Of a stretch of 64,000 nt of DNA, positions 9,036-18,786 are shown piece after piece. Each line of letters opens with the position of its first letter. Position 1 is the first letter of the stretch. The translations under genes were made by a program, and so were the position numbers. Under the pieces are notes generated by a model. The model was not told the origin of the DNA, searched no databases, and was given only the letters and a program-made list of their open reading frames with translations. The stretch lies in NCBI RefSeq assembly GCF_021295345.1, contig NZ_JAIMJB010000009.1, positions 62,001-126,000 of the forward strand, read 5' to 3'. The DNA is from Motilimonas eburnea. Lineage in GTDB: Bacteria > Pseudomonadota > Gammaproteobacteria > Enterobacterales > CBDFNC01.

Positions 9036-11648
9036 ATGGAACAGCAACCACAGGCTAAGCATCTAAAAGATTATCAATCTCCCGAATACACCATCACCCA
9101 CATTGATCTTGATTTTCAGCTGCAAGACCAGGCCACCATAGTCACGGCGACATCCCATTTTGTACGTCAAGCCGACACCGATCAGGTCTTTCTCAACGGT
9201 GAGCACCTTAAACTATTGAATGTAGCCATCAACGGTGAAGCCTTTAGCAATTATGAGCAAACCGATACAGGGTTAACTCTCAAGCAAGTTCCGGCTGAAT
9301 TTGATTTAACCATCACCACCCAAATCGACCCACAAGCCAACCTGTCGGGTGAAGGCTTATATAAGTCAGGTGACGCGCTTTGTACCCAGTGTGAAGCAGA
9401 AGGGTTTAGGCGTATTACCTATTACCTAGACCGCCCAGACGTACTGGCTAAATTCACCACTAAAATTACCGCTGATAAAAGCCAATATCCGTTTTTACTT
9501 TCAAATGGTAACAAGATTGCCGAAGGTGAGCTTGACGGCAATCAGCACTTTGTTCAGTGGCAAGACCCGTTTCCTAAGCCGTGTTATTTGTTTGCTCTCG
9601 TCGCGGGTGATTTTGATCTATTACAAGATCACTACCAAACCGTGTCTGGCCGCAATGTGACGCTAGAAATCTTCGTTGATAAAGGCAACTTAGATCGCGC
9701 TGAATACGCCATGGGCGCATTGAAACGTTCAATGGAATGGGACGAGCAGCGCTTTGGCCTTGAGTATGATCTCGACATCTACATGATAGTGGCGGTTGAC
9801 TTCTTCAACATGGGCGCGATGGAAAACAAAGGCCTAAACGTGTTTAACTCTAAATACGTCCTTGCCAACAGCCAAACTGCCACCGATGCCGATTACGACG
9901 GTGTAGAAGCGGTGATCGGTCATGAATATTTCCACAACTGGACGGGTAACCGCATTACTTGTCGTGATTGGTTCCAATTAAGCTTGAAAGAAGGCTTAAC
10001 CGTATTCCGTGACCAAGAATTTAGCAGTGACTTAGGCAGCCGCGTGGTTAACCGCATTAACAATGTGAAAATCATCCGCAACCATCAGTTTGCCGAAGAC
10101 GCTGGTCCGATGTCTCATCCAATCCGCCCTGAAAGCGTGATTGAAATGAACAACTTCTACACCGTGACCGTGTATAACAAGGGTTCAGAAGTCATTCGCA
10201 TGATCCATACGCTGCTGGGTGAAGAAAAATTCCAAGCGGGTATGAAGCTATACGTTGAGCGCTTTGACGGTCAAGCCGTGACTTGTGAAGACTTTGTAAA
10301 GGCGATGGAAGATGCTTCTGGCGTTGACTTAGGGCAATTCCGTCTTTGGTACAGCCAATCGGGAACGCCGATTGTTGATGTGACCGACGAATACGACGGC
10401 GCGGCGCAAGTTTACCGCTTGCACCTGAAGCAGCGCACTGAGCCTACGGCAGATCAAGACGCTAAACAGCCGCAACATATTCCAGTGGATCTTGAGCTGG
10501 TTTCACAAACAGGTGAAAACCTCTTGATTGATGGCCAAGTCAGTCAAGTACTTAACTTTACTCAAGCCGAGCAAACCTTTGAGTTTAACGGTATCAGCAG
10601 CCAGCCCGTGCCAGCGCTATTTAGAGATTTCTCGGCGCCGGTTAAATACAGCTATGACTACAGCGATGAACAACTCGCACTGTTACTTAAAACCGCCAGC
10701 AATGCCTTTGCGCGCTGGGATGCATCGCAAAACCTGTTCAACAAATACCTAGTCAGTAATGTAGCGCGCGTCCAACAAGGTGAAGCTGTTGAGGTCCCAA
10801 CCTTTGTGGTGGATGCGTATCGTAGCTTGTTATTGGCCGAGCAGCCTGATCTGGCATTAATTGCCGAGGTACTGGCGTTCCCATCACAAAGCTCACTATG
10901 GCAACTATTTGATAAGGTGGACGTTGACGCCATCGCTGATGCCCGTAACGGCATGATCAATTTATTGGCCAATGCGCTGAGCGACGAGCTGTTATGCTTG
11001 TATCTAGCTAACCGTAGCCAAGCTGACTATGAGCTAAGCCAAACCGCAGTGGAAAAACGTAAATTAGCGGGCATTTGTTTAGCCTTATATGCCAAAGTGT
11101 CACCTGAGCATGCCAGCGAGTTAACGCAACAGCATTACCAGCAAAGCGACAACATGACGGATACCTTCAGCGCCCTAAACGCCGCCAATATTGGCCAGCT
11201 GGCTTGTCGTGATGTCCTGATGGCCGACTTTGATGGCAAATGGCGCCACGATGGCTTGGTGATGGACAAGTGGTTTGCCCTAGCGGCAACCAGCCCAGCT
11301 AAAGACTGTTTAAATCAAGTGAAGCAATTGCTTGATCACCCAAGCTTTAGCATTAAAAACCCTAACCGTACACGCTCCCTCATTGGCGCTTTTGTGTCAG
11401 CGAATACCTCGCTGTTCCATGCTAAAGATGGCTCAGGTTATGCCTTCTTAGGGGATATGCTGCTCAAGCTGAACAAGATCAACCCACAAGTGGCGTCGCG
11501 CTTGATCACGCCATTGATCCAATTTAAACAGCTAGATCAAGGCCGCCAAGACTTGATGGTTGCACAACTTAACCGTTTATTGGCCGAGCCAGAATTAGCT
11601 AAGGATCTCTACGAGAAAGTGACTCGTGGTTTAGAGCAACTAAAATAA
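9036..11648 (+). CDS. pepN: Aminopeptidase N (M1 family)
   Basis: 870 residues. The exopeptidase motif G-A-M-E-N and the zinc site H-E-Y-F-H (His296, His300) with the downstream glutamate in L-K-E-G-L-T-V fall one residue from the E. coli PepN numbering, so the protein is full length and should be active. It removes N-terminal residues from peptides in the cytoplasm. An in-frame TTG at 8943 lies inside the preceding terminator, and an ATG at 9030 sits too close to the Shine-Dalgarno. The ATG at 9036, 7 bp after GATAGG, matches the family N-terminus M-E-Q-Q-P. Confidence 0.96.
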   Translation: MEQQPQAKHLKDYQSPEYTITHIDLDFQLQDQATIVTATSHFVRQADTDQVFLNGEHLKLLNVAINGEAFSNYEQTDTGLTLKQVPAEFDLTITTQIDPQANLSGEGLYKSGDALCTQCEAEGFRRITYYLDRPDVLAKFTTKITADKSQYPFLLSNGNKIAEGELDGNQHFVQWQDPFPKPCYLFALVAGDFDLLQDHYQTVSGRNVTLEIFVDKGNLDRAEYAMGALKRSMEWDEQRFGLEYDLDIYMIVAVDFFNMGAMENKGLNVFNSKYVLANSQTATDADYDGVEAVIGHEYFHNWTGNRITCRDWFQLSLKEGLTVFRDQEFSSDLGSRVVNRINNVKIIRNHQFAEDAGPMSHPIRPESVIEMNNFYTVTVYNKGSEVIRMIHTLLGEEKFQAGMKLYVERFDGQAVTCEDFVKAMEDASGVDLGQFRLWYSQSGTPIVDVTDEYDGAAQVYRLHLKQRTEPTADQDAKQPQHIPVDLELVSQTGENLLIDGQVSQVLNFTQAEQTFEFNGISSQPVPALFRDFSAPVKYSYDYSDEQLALLLKTASNAFARWDASQNLFNKYLVSNVARVQQGEAVEVPTFVVDAYRSLLLAEQPDLALIAEVLAFPSQSSLWQLFDKVDVDAIADARNGMINLLANALSDELLCLYLANRSQADYELSQTAVEKRKLAGICLALYAKVSPEHASELTQQHYQQSDNMTDTFSALNAANIGQLACRDVLMADFDGKWRHDGLVMDKWFALAATSPAKDCLNQVKQLLDHPSFSIKNPNRTRSLIGAFVSANTSLFHAKDGSGYAFLGDMLLKLNKINPQVASRLITPLIQFKQLDQGRQDLMVAQLNRLLAEPELAKDLYEKVTRGLEQLK

Positions 11649-11657
11649 ACAACATGT

Positions 11658-11682
11658 GCGCGCGGGCAATGGGCTCGCGCGC
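11658..11682 (+). terminator. GC-rich hairpin after pepN
   Basis: A 7-bp GCGCGCG/CGCGCGC stem extended by further pairs lies 10 bp after the pepN stop. No T-run follows, so it may be an attenuating or 3'-stabilising hairpin rather than an intrinsic terminator. Confidence 0.4.
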
Positions 11683-11698
11683 CTTAACAGGCTGCGCC

Positions 11699-11920
11699 AT
11701 GCAAACCTATTATTTTTCCATGTTTATCAGTTATCAAGACTTTGAGTTACTGTATCGCGGTGCGGTGCGTAACGTGCAAGTCACCGACGATAATGGCAAA
11801 ACCATCCGTTTGCCCGCCGTCAAATTCATTCCTTGGCTCAGCCGAATTGGCATTCGCGGCCGCTTTAAACTCACCTTAGGCGACGATAACAAGTTTATTT
11901 CCCTAGAAAAAATCTCCTGA
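11699..11920 (+). CDS. DUF2835 family small protein
   Basis: 73 residues from the ATG at 11699. The start M-Q-T-Y-Y-F-S-M-F-I-S-Y and the centre L-P-A-V-K-F-I-P-W-L plus G-I-R-G-R-F match the pattern of DUF2835 proteins, small cytosolic proteins of unknown function found beside pepN or glutamate dehydrogenase in marine gammaproteobacteria. The open frame extends back to 11654, but that part encodes the GC hairpin and is not family-like. It may be co-transcribed with pepN by read-through. Confidence 0.85.
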   Translation: MQTYYFSMFISYQDFELLYRGAVRNVQVTDDNGKTIRLPAVKFIPWLSRIGIRGRFKLTLGDDNKFISLEKIS

Positions 11921-12045
11921 CATCAAATACCACTGCTTTTTTTCGCTTTTACGCTTAATCTCACTATATTTGTTCTCTCATTACGATAAGTTTGGCTATT
12001 CTATGGTAATAAGTTCCTGACTCTATTTGTATCTCGAGGTTTATT

Positions 12046-15000
12046 ATGGCGAAATCTGACTCCCCCAGCTCGGTCATACTGCAAAATGTGTTAGCCCTCA
12101 TCAAAACAAAATTGAACAACGACAAAGTAGCGTTAGCACAAGAGTTTGTGCTGTATTTGTATCAGCAAATTTCTGAGCAGGATCTTGCCCAGCGTAACGA
12201 CAGCGACATGTATGGGGCAGGGATCGGACTATGGAACTCCCTTAATCAAAGAAATAGCCATGAGCCTTACATCAAGGTGTATAACCCCTCACTGGATAAG
12301 CATGGCTGGCAATCTACCCACAGTGTCATTGAAATCATTGTTGATGATATGCCCTTCTTGGTGGATTCGGTGCAAATGACACTACAACGCCTGAACATAG
12401 GCTCCCACTTAGTATTACATCAGCCCATGGGGCTAGGGCGAGACAAGCAAGGCAAAGTCAGCCAAATCAGCATCAAAACCGACGATCTGGTGACAGGTAA
12501 ATTAAGCAACGAAACGGTATTTTTAATTGAAATCGACCGACAAGCCGACGAGGCCAATTTAAAACAATTACAAGATGAGCTCAGCAAAGTCTTAAAAGAC
12601 GTTGATCTCGTGGTCAGCGACTGGCGGCCATTAAAAGCAAAACTAGAGTCGGTTATCAAGCAAATTGAACAGTCAAAATACCGAGGTGAAGAGGCGCATA
12701 AAGAGCAAGTTGTTGCCTTTTTAACTTGGCTGGCTAACCATAATTTAACCTTAATGGGATACCGTGAGTATCAGATTGAGCCGGTCGCGGGGGATCACAA
12801 GATAAATCCCGTGATGGACACCAGCCTTGGGTTAATGCGAAAAGGGCAAGGGCAAGAATTAAGCTTATTATCACAGCTGCCCAAAGAAGCCCAAGCAGAA
12901 GCCGCCAGCCAAGAGCTGTTGATCTTAACCAAAACCAATGTAAAAAGCAGTGTTCATCGACCCGCCTACATCGACCATATCGGCATTAAACAATTTAACA
13001 AACAAGGTCGAGTGATTGGCGAACATCGTTTTATCGGCCTTTACGCCTCATCCTTATATAACAGTAGCGCAACCCAGATCCCCATGGTGCGACAAAAAGT
13101 TGAGCGGATCATGGACGGCTCGGGTTTATTAAAAGGCTCCCATGCTTATAAAGCCTTGGTGAATGTACTTGAAACCTTCCCCCGTGATGAACTATTACAA
13201 GCCAAAGAAGCCGAGCTATTGCAAATTGGCACTGGGGTGCTGCAAATGCAAGAGCGCGACATGACCCGTTTGTTTGTGCGCAAAGATGCATTTGGCCGCT
13301 ACATCTCTTGTATCGTGTTTGTGACCAAAGAGCGCTTTAACACCGCATTGCGGGTCAAAACCCAACAAATATTGGCGCGTTATTTCAAAACACAGCACCA
13401 AGTGGAATTTAACACTTACTTTACCGAAGGGGTGTTGGCCCGCACCCATTATTTAGTCAGGGTGGATGATATTGAGATGACAGTGGACGTCAAAGAAATC
13501 GAGAATAACCTGATAGAGGCGGCGCGCTCGTGGGACGATAAAGTGCAGGCAGCCTTGTTTACCCACTTTGGCGAAGCCAAAGGCAATGCGCTGGCCAAGC
13601 GCTACGTTACTGGCTTTCCGCGTGCATACAAAGCCGATATGCTCGCCGGTAGCGCCCTGGCTGATATTCAAGCACTAGAAGCATTAAACGACTGCCATAC
13701 CTTAGGCATGCAATTCTATCGGGCGCAAGAAGAGCAATCTGACTCGCAAAATGTCAAACTCAAACTGTTCCATAAAAACCAGCCCATTCATTTATCCGAT
13801 GTATTACCCATGCTAGAAAACATGGGATTGCGGGTGATTGGTGAGACTCCCTATGCGGTAAAAATAAGCGATGGGTCGGTAGGGTGGATCTTAGATTTTT
13901 CCATGACCTATACCGGCAGTGTGAATTTTAAAATCGAGCAGCGTCAACACGACTTTCAACAAGCGTTTGCCAACGTTTGGTCCGGCGAATTAGAAGACGA
14001 CGGTTTTAACCGCTTGGTGCTTGGCGCCGAGTTAACGGGTCACGAAACCGTCATTTTGCGTGCCTATGCCAAATACATGCGCCAAACCGGCACCACCTTT
14101 AGCCAAAGCTATATTGAAGCGGCCCTCAACCGGTATCCGAATTTAGCCCGATTGTTGGTAGAAATATTTGATGCCAGATTTAACCCACACAAAGATAAAG
14201 GGCGTCAGCAAAGTAAGCTCAAAGACGCCATTTTGGCGCAGTTAGACGAGGTCGCTAATTTAGATGATGACAGGATCATCCGCCATTTCTTAGAGATGAT
14301 CTTAGCCACCATCCGGACCAATTATTATCAGGTAAATAGTCAGGGGGTAGCCAAGTCCTATCTATCCCTTAAAATCAAACCAAACAAAATCAGCGATATG
14401 CCAAGGCCACGCCCGGCATTCGAAATCTTTGTTTATGCGCCTGACGTAGAAGGGGTGCACTTGCGCGGCGGTAAAGTGGCGCGCGGCGGCTTACGCTGGT
14501 CTGATCGCCGAGAAGATTTTCGTACCGAGGTGCTTGGCTTAGTTAAAGCACAACAGGTAAAAAATACCGTGATCGTGCCAGTGGGCGCTAAAGGTGGTTT
14601 TGTTTGTAAAAAGCAGCCTGAAGGGGACCGCGCAGCGATTTTTGCTGAAGGGCAACGTTGTTATCGTATCTTTATTCGTGCCTTGCTCGACATTACCGAC
14701 AACATAGTTAATGGTGAGATAGTGCCTCCTTTGAATGTGGTGCGCCACGATGAAGACGACCCCTACCTTGTGGTGGCCGCCGACAAAGGCACCGCCACCT
14801 TCTCGGATATCGCCAATGAGATCAGCGCCGAATATAATTTTTGGTTAGGCGACGCCTTTGCTTCTGGCGGTAGCCAAGGCTACGACCACAAAAAAATGGG
14901 CATTACCGCCAAAGGTGCGTGGGAGTCGGTTAAACGCCACTTCAAAGAAATGGGGATAGATTGTCAAACCACCGATTTTACTTGTGTTGGTATCGGTGAC

Positions 15001-16899
15001 ATGGCGGGGGATGTGTTTGGTAATGGCATGCTGTTATCGAAACATATTCGCTTACAAGCCGCTTTTAACCACATGCACATTTTTATTGATCCCTCCCCCG
15101 ATGCCGCCAGTACTTGGCAAGAGCGCAAGCGCTTGTTTGATTTACCCGGATCAAGTTGGGCCGACTACAACAGTGAATTGATTTCAAAAGGCGGTGGCAT
15201 CTTTTTGCGCAGTGCCAAATCCATTACCCTAACCCCAGAAATCAAAGCCATGATTGGCTCTAAACGTAAAACCATGGCGCCCAATGAGTTGATCCGAGAG
15301 CTGCTGCAAATGCAGGTTGACCTATTATGGAACGGCGGGATCGGCACCTATATCAAGTCGAAACAAGAAACCGATGCTCAGGTTGGGGATCGCGCCAATG
15401 ATGCGGTGCGTGTGAACGGCCATGAGGTGAACGCTAAAATAGTGGGAGAGGGCGGTAATTTGGGCTGTACCCAGCTTGGCCGGATTGAATTTGCGGCGAG
15501 CGGTGGGCGCATCGACACCGACTTTATTGATAACGTCGGCGGCGTGGATTGCTCTGACAATGAAGTGAACATTAAGATCTTACTTAATGGCTTGGTTAAC
15601 GATGGTGAATTGACCATCAAACAGCGTAATAAACTGTTAGTGGATATGACCAGTAATGTCAGTGACATAGTGCTCACCAATGCGTATCGTCAGGCGCAAT
15701 CCATTTCGGTTACGCAAAACTTGGGGGCCGAAAGCTTAAAAGAGCAAATCCGCTTTATCCATGGGTTAGAGAAAGAAAAGCGCCTTGATCGCGCGCTGGA
15801 ATACCTGCCCAGTGACGACGAACTATCGGAGCGTTTAGCCCAAAATCAAGGGTTAACACGGCCGGAGCTTTGTGTGTTATTGGCCTATGGCAAAATGGTG
15901 CTTAAACAAACCCTTAACTGTCCCGAGATCACCGACGATGGCTATTTAGCGCAAAGTCTGGTTAACTCGTTCCCTCGTGTATTGCAGCAAAAATACGCCG
16001 CGCAAATGGCTAAGCACCCCCTACGTGGCGAGATCATTGCTACCCAAATTGCGAACCAGATCGTCAATGATATGGGGCTGAATTTTGTAGCACGCTTGAG
16101 CGATGAAACCGGTGCAACGGATGGCGAAATTGCCAAATGCTATGTGATGGCGCGTGAAGTGTTTGATCTTGATAGCATCTGGCGACAAGTTGAAGCCCTA
16201 GATAATCAGGTGTCGGCGCAAACGCAATTAGCCATTATGAGTCAAACCCGACGCACCATTCGCCGTGCCACACGCTGGTTTTTACGCTTGCGGAATCGTA
16301 GCTGGACCATTAGCGAAAATATTGAGTTCTACAAGCCTGCTTACCAGCAGCTGCACGAAAACTTACTTAATATTTTAGTGCCAGAAGAAGTGAAGGTGAT
16401 CGAGCAGCAAAGCCAAGCCTTGGTTGAACAAGGCCTGCCCGAGGCACTGGCAAGCACCATTTGTCAACAAGACTTGCTATTCTCGGCGCTGGACTTGGCT
16501 CAGATATCAGAGCAGCAACAGCGCACCATCATGATTTGCGCCGAAATTTACTTTAACTTGGGTTCCAAATTGGAGCTGCATTGGTTCCTAGATCAAATCA
16601 ACGGCCTCGCGGTGGATAACCACTGGCAGGCATTGGCCCGCGCATCATTTCGAGAAGAACTTGATTGGCAACAAAGATCACTGGCATCTGGCGTATTATC
16701 TGCCTGTCATGAAACAGATTTCTGCGGTAATATACTCGACACTTGGTTGCAACGCCACGAAGGGCTGTTGGCACGCTGGCATCATATGCTGGCAGACTTT
16801 AAAACCAGCTCGACTCATGAATTTGCCAAGTTCTCCGTTGCGTTGCGAGAATTAAACCTACTAAACCTAAACTGCCTTGCCAATACCGAACAAGAATAG
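12046..16899 (+). CDS. gdhB: Large NAD-specific glutamate dehydrogenase (about 180 kDa type)
   Basis: 1617 residues, the usual size of the very large bacterial NAD-GDH. A long N-terminal regulatory part with ACT-like segments precedes the catalytic domain. In the catalytic domain I see the substrate-binding L-R-G-G-K-V-A-R-G-G-L-R-W-S-D and the P-V-G-A-K-G-G-F lysine motif (about residues 845-855), then a Rossmann-type region (A-K-I-V-G-E-G-G-N-L-G) and a C-terminal helical domain. It oxidises glutamate to 2-oxoglutarate and ammonia with NAD+, mainly for amino-acid catabolism. A Shine-Dalgarno-like CGAGG lies upstream of the ATG, and a hairpin terminator follows. It is transcribed alone. Confidence 0.95.
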   Translation: MAKSDSPSSVILQNVLALIKTKLNNDKVALAQEFVLYLYQQISEQDLAQRNDSDMYGAGIGLWNSLNQRNSHEPYIKVYNPSLDKHGWQSTHSVIEIIVDDMPFLVDSVQMTLQRLNIGSHLVLHQPMGLGRDKQGKVSQISIKTDDLVTGKLSNETVFLIEIDRQADEANLKQLQDELSKVLKDVDLVVSDWRPLKAKLESVIKQIEQSKYRGEEAHKEQVVAFLTWLANHNLTLMGYREYQIEPVAGDHKINPVMDTSLGLMRKGQGQELSLLSQLPKEAQAEAASQELLILTKTNVKSSVHRPAYIDHIGIKQFNKQGRVIGEHRFIGLYASSLYNSSATQIPMVRQKVERIMDGSGLLKGSHAYKALVNVLETFPRDELLQAKEAELLQIGTGVLQMQERDMTRLFVRKDAFGRYISCIVFVTKERFNTALRVKTQQILARYFKTQHQVEFNTYFTEGVLARTHYLVRVDDIEMTVDVKEIENNLIEAARSWDDKVQAALFTHFGEAKGNALAKRYVTGFPRAYKADMLAGSALADIQALEALNDCHTLGMQFYRAQEEQSDSQNVKLKLFHKNQPIHLSDVLPMLENMGLRVIGETPYAVKISDGSVGWILDFSMTYTGSVNFKIEQRQHDFQQAFANVWSGELEDDGFNRLVLGAELTGHETVILRAYAKYMRQTGTTFSQSYIEAALNRYPNLARLLVEIFDARFNPHKDKGRQQSKLKDAILAQLDEVANLDDDRIIRHFLEMILATIRTNYYQVNSQGVAKSYLSLKIKPNKISDMPRPRPAFEIFVYAPDVEGVHLRGGKVARGGLRWSDRREDFRTEVLGLVKAQQVKNTVIVPVGAKGGFVCKKQPEGDRAAIFAEGQRCYRIFIRALLDITDNIVNGEIVPPLNVVRHDEDDPYLVVAADKGTATFSDIANEISAEYNFWLGDAFASGGSQGYDHKKMGITAKGAWESVKRHFKEMGIDCQTTDFTCVGIGDMAGDVFGNGMLLSKHIRLQAAFNHMHIFIDPSPDAASTWQERKRLFDLPGSSWADYNSELISKGGGIFLRSAKSITLTPEIKAMIGSKRKTMAPNELIRELLQMQVDLLWNGGIGTYIKSKQETDAQVGDRANDAVRVNGHEVNAKIVGEGGNLGCTQLGRIEFAASGGRIDTDFIDNVGGVDCSDNEVNIKILLNGLVNDGELTIKQRNKLLVDMTSNVSDIVLTNAYRQAQSISVTQNLGAESLKEQIRFIHGLEKEKRLDRALEYLPSDDELSERLAQNQGLTRPELCVLLAYGKMVLKQTLNCPEITDDGYLAQSLVNSFPRVLQQKYAAQMAKHPLRGEIIATQIANQIVNDMGLNFVARLSDETGATDGEIAKCYVMAREVFDLDSIWRQVEALDNQVSAQTQLAIMSQTRRTIRRATRWFLRLRNRSWTISENIEFYKPAYQQLHENLLNILVPEEVKVIEQQSQALVEQGLPEALASTICQQDLLFSALDLAQISEQQQRTIMICAEIYFNLGSKLELHWFLDQINGLAVDNHWQALARASFREELDWQQRSLASGVLSACHETDFCGNILDTWLQRHEGLLARWHHMLADFKTSSTHEFAKFSVALRELNLLNLNCLANTEQE

Positions 16900-16934
16900 T
16901 GAAAGGTAACGGCAGGTCGCCAAGCAGCTTATAC

Positions 16935-16959
16935 ATAAAGGGGCGAATAGCCCCTTTAT
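16935..16959 (+). terminator. Hairpin terminator after glutamate dehydrogenase
   Basis: A perfect 10-bp stem (ATAAAGGGGC / GCCCCTTTAT) with a 5-base loop lies 35 bp after the stop. The A/T ends make it potentially bidirectional; the trailing T-run is short. Confidence 0.75.
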
Positions 16960-17046
16960 TGTGCTTGGTCTAAACGAATGCCCCGTGGCGTTGAAAGTGC
17001 CTATACTTAAACGCCGCGAATGTTTAATAAGAAAATTGAGGTCAAC

Positions 17047-18057
17047 ATGTTATACCGTCTTGCTAGAGAAGCGTTTTTTAAATTGGATGCGGAAAAAGCG
17101 CATGATCTTGCGATTAATAACTTCAAAAGAACGCAAAACACACCATTAGAAATGGTTTATCGTCAAAACCTAAGAAAGCGTCCGGTTGAAGTCATGGGTA
17201 TTACCTTTGACAACCCAGTCGGTCTAGCCGCGGGTTTAGATAAAAACGGTGAATGTATTGATGCCTTTGCCGCCATGGGCTTTGGTTTTGTTGAGGTGGG
17301 CACGGTCACTCCAAGAGCACAAGACGGTAATCCAAAGCCGAGATTATTTAGAATTATTGAAGCCGAAGGCATTATCAACCGCATGGGGTTTAATAACCGC
17401 GGTGTTGATTATTTAATTGAAAATGTAAAAGCAACCAAATACCAAGGTGTGATTGGGATTAATATTGGTAAAAACTTTGATACCCCAGTTGAAAAAGGTA
17501 AAGATGATTACCTTATTTGTATGGATAAAGTGTACCAACATGCGTCTTATATTGCGGTTAATATTTCATCACCTAACACGCCGGGATTAAGAACACTGCA
17601 ATACGGTGAAGCGTTAGATGATCTATTAAAAGATCTAAAAGATCGCCAAGCTGAATTAGCACAAAAGCATAATAAATATGTTCCGCTTACGGTTAAAATT
17701 GCGCCTGATTTAACGGTAGAAGAAATTGTCCAAATTTCAGATTCGTTTGTGCGCCATAACATAGATGGGGTGATCGCAACTAACACCACCTTAGCTCGTG
17801 ATATGGTGAAAGGCATGCCACACGCAGGTGAAGCCGGAGGTTTGAGCGGTCGCCCAGTGCAAACCAAGAGCACCGAGGTTATCCGCATGCTGAATAAAGA
17901 AATAAATGGCGCGATGCCAATTATTGGTGTGGGCGGCATCGATTCAGTTGTATCGGCTAAAGAAAAAATGCAAGCGGGGGCAAAATTAATTCAGGTCTAT
18001 TCTGGATTTATTTACCATGGCCCAGGCTTAATTAAGAACATTGTCGAAAATTACTAA
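17047..18057 (+). CDS. pyrD: Dihydroorotate dehydrogenase (quinone), class 2
   Basis: 336 residues. The N-terminal helical membrane-association segment (L-D-A-E-K-A-H) of class 2 enzymes is followed by an FMN-binding TIM barrel with [10 protein letters not shown], the catalytic-loop [11 protein letters not shown] and G-V-G-G-I. It oxidises dihydroorotate to orotate and passes electrons to quinone, the fourth step of pyrimidine synthesis. An ATG at 17020 is in frame, but the ATG at 17047 has a TGAGG Shine-Dalgarno 5 bp upstream and the family start M-L-Y-R. zapC follows, the same neighbour as in E. coli. Confidence 0.96.
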   Translation: MLYRLAREAFFKLDAEKAHDLAINNFKRTQNTPLEMVYRQNLRKRPVEVMGITFDNPVGLAAGLDKNGECIDAFAAMGFGFVEVGTVTPRAQDGNPKPRLFRIIEAEGIINRMGFNNRGVDYLIENVKATKYQGVIGINIGKNFDTPVEKGKDDYLICMDKVYQHASYIAVNISSPNTPGLRTLQYGEALDDLLKDLKDRQAELAQKHNKYVPLTVKIAPDLTVEEIVQISDSFVRHNIDGVIATNTTLARDMVKGMPHAGEAGGLSGRPVQTKSTEVIRMLNKEINGAMPIIGVGGIDSVVSAKEKMQAGAKLIQVYSGFIYHGPGLIKNIVENY

Positions 18058-18143
18058 TTCTTTTTGCGGATTTTAAACTCAACACTTGATTTATTATGAC
18101 ATTTATTTTATAGCTATAGGCGTTTAATAAATTTGAGTGGATT

Positions 18144-18689
18144 ATGATTTTAAAACCTGACGACAATTGGCTTTGGAAAATTGATAATAAAAGCTCCCAA
18201 CTGACTTTAGAGTTGGGAGACGATTTGGTTTTCCAGCCTTATCTCAACCGCAAAAAAATGGTGCCGTTTTATCAAACCGAGCAACCCTTTAGTGTTGATG
18301 ATGCGGCGATTTACTACCAATTGTTAGATCAGCTGAGTCCTCAGGATCTGGCCAGTGCGGTAAAAGTATATTGGATCTTAAACGCCATCACCGCCATTCG
18401 TTTTCACAAACCCATGATGCCACAAAGCTGGTTTTTTAAAACCCAGCCTCAGTTCTATCAAGCCTCCCAGGGAGAGCTGATAAGCTTAACTTGTAATGCA
18501 GGCCACAGCGCTCGCTATTTGGTATTAGAATCCAACTCGCAAATAACCCTGTGTATGCTGGTAGAGCCGCAGCACATTTTCAGTCAGCACAAAACACTGC
18601 AACAATTTGACGTGATCAAAGTGATGAACGACAGGGTGGCTTGTTTACACGCTAGCGATGCCGACCTTGAAGATCGTGCCAGCGCCTAA
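18144..18689 (+). CDS. zapC: Cell division protein ZapC
   Basis: 181 residues, co-linear with the 180-residue E. coli ZapC: K-P-D-D-N-W at the start, V-D-D-A-A-I-Y-Y, K-P-M-M-P-Q-S-W, L-V-L-E-S and I-K-V-M-N-D-R near the end. ZapC is a cytosolic FtsZ-associated protein that promotes protofilament bundling at the division site. It follows pyrD as in Enterobacteria. The start ATG has GAGTGG just upstream. Confidence 0.92.
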   Translation: MILKPDDNWLWKIDNKSSQLTLELGDDLVFQPYLNRKKMVPFYQTEQPFSVDDAAIYYQLLDQLSPQDLASAVKVYWILNAITAIRFHKPMMPQSWFFKTQPQFYQASQGELISLTCNAGHSARYLVLESNSQITLCMLVEPQHIFSQHKTLQQFDVIKVMNDRVACLHASDADLEDRASA

Positions 18690-18786
18690 TACTTTGTTTG
18701 AAGCATGCTGAATTCCACTTCGCCTAAATCGCTATTTGTAGCCATAATAGAAGCAATGGCAACTCAAATTAGATCAAACATCCCGA

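Noticed and set aside
11654-11698. Longer N-terminus for the DUF2835 protein
   Set aside because: The extra codons encode the GC-rich hairpin after pepN and do not resemble the family N-terminus.
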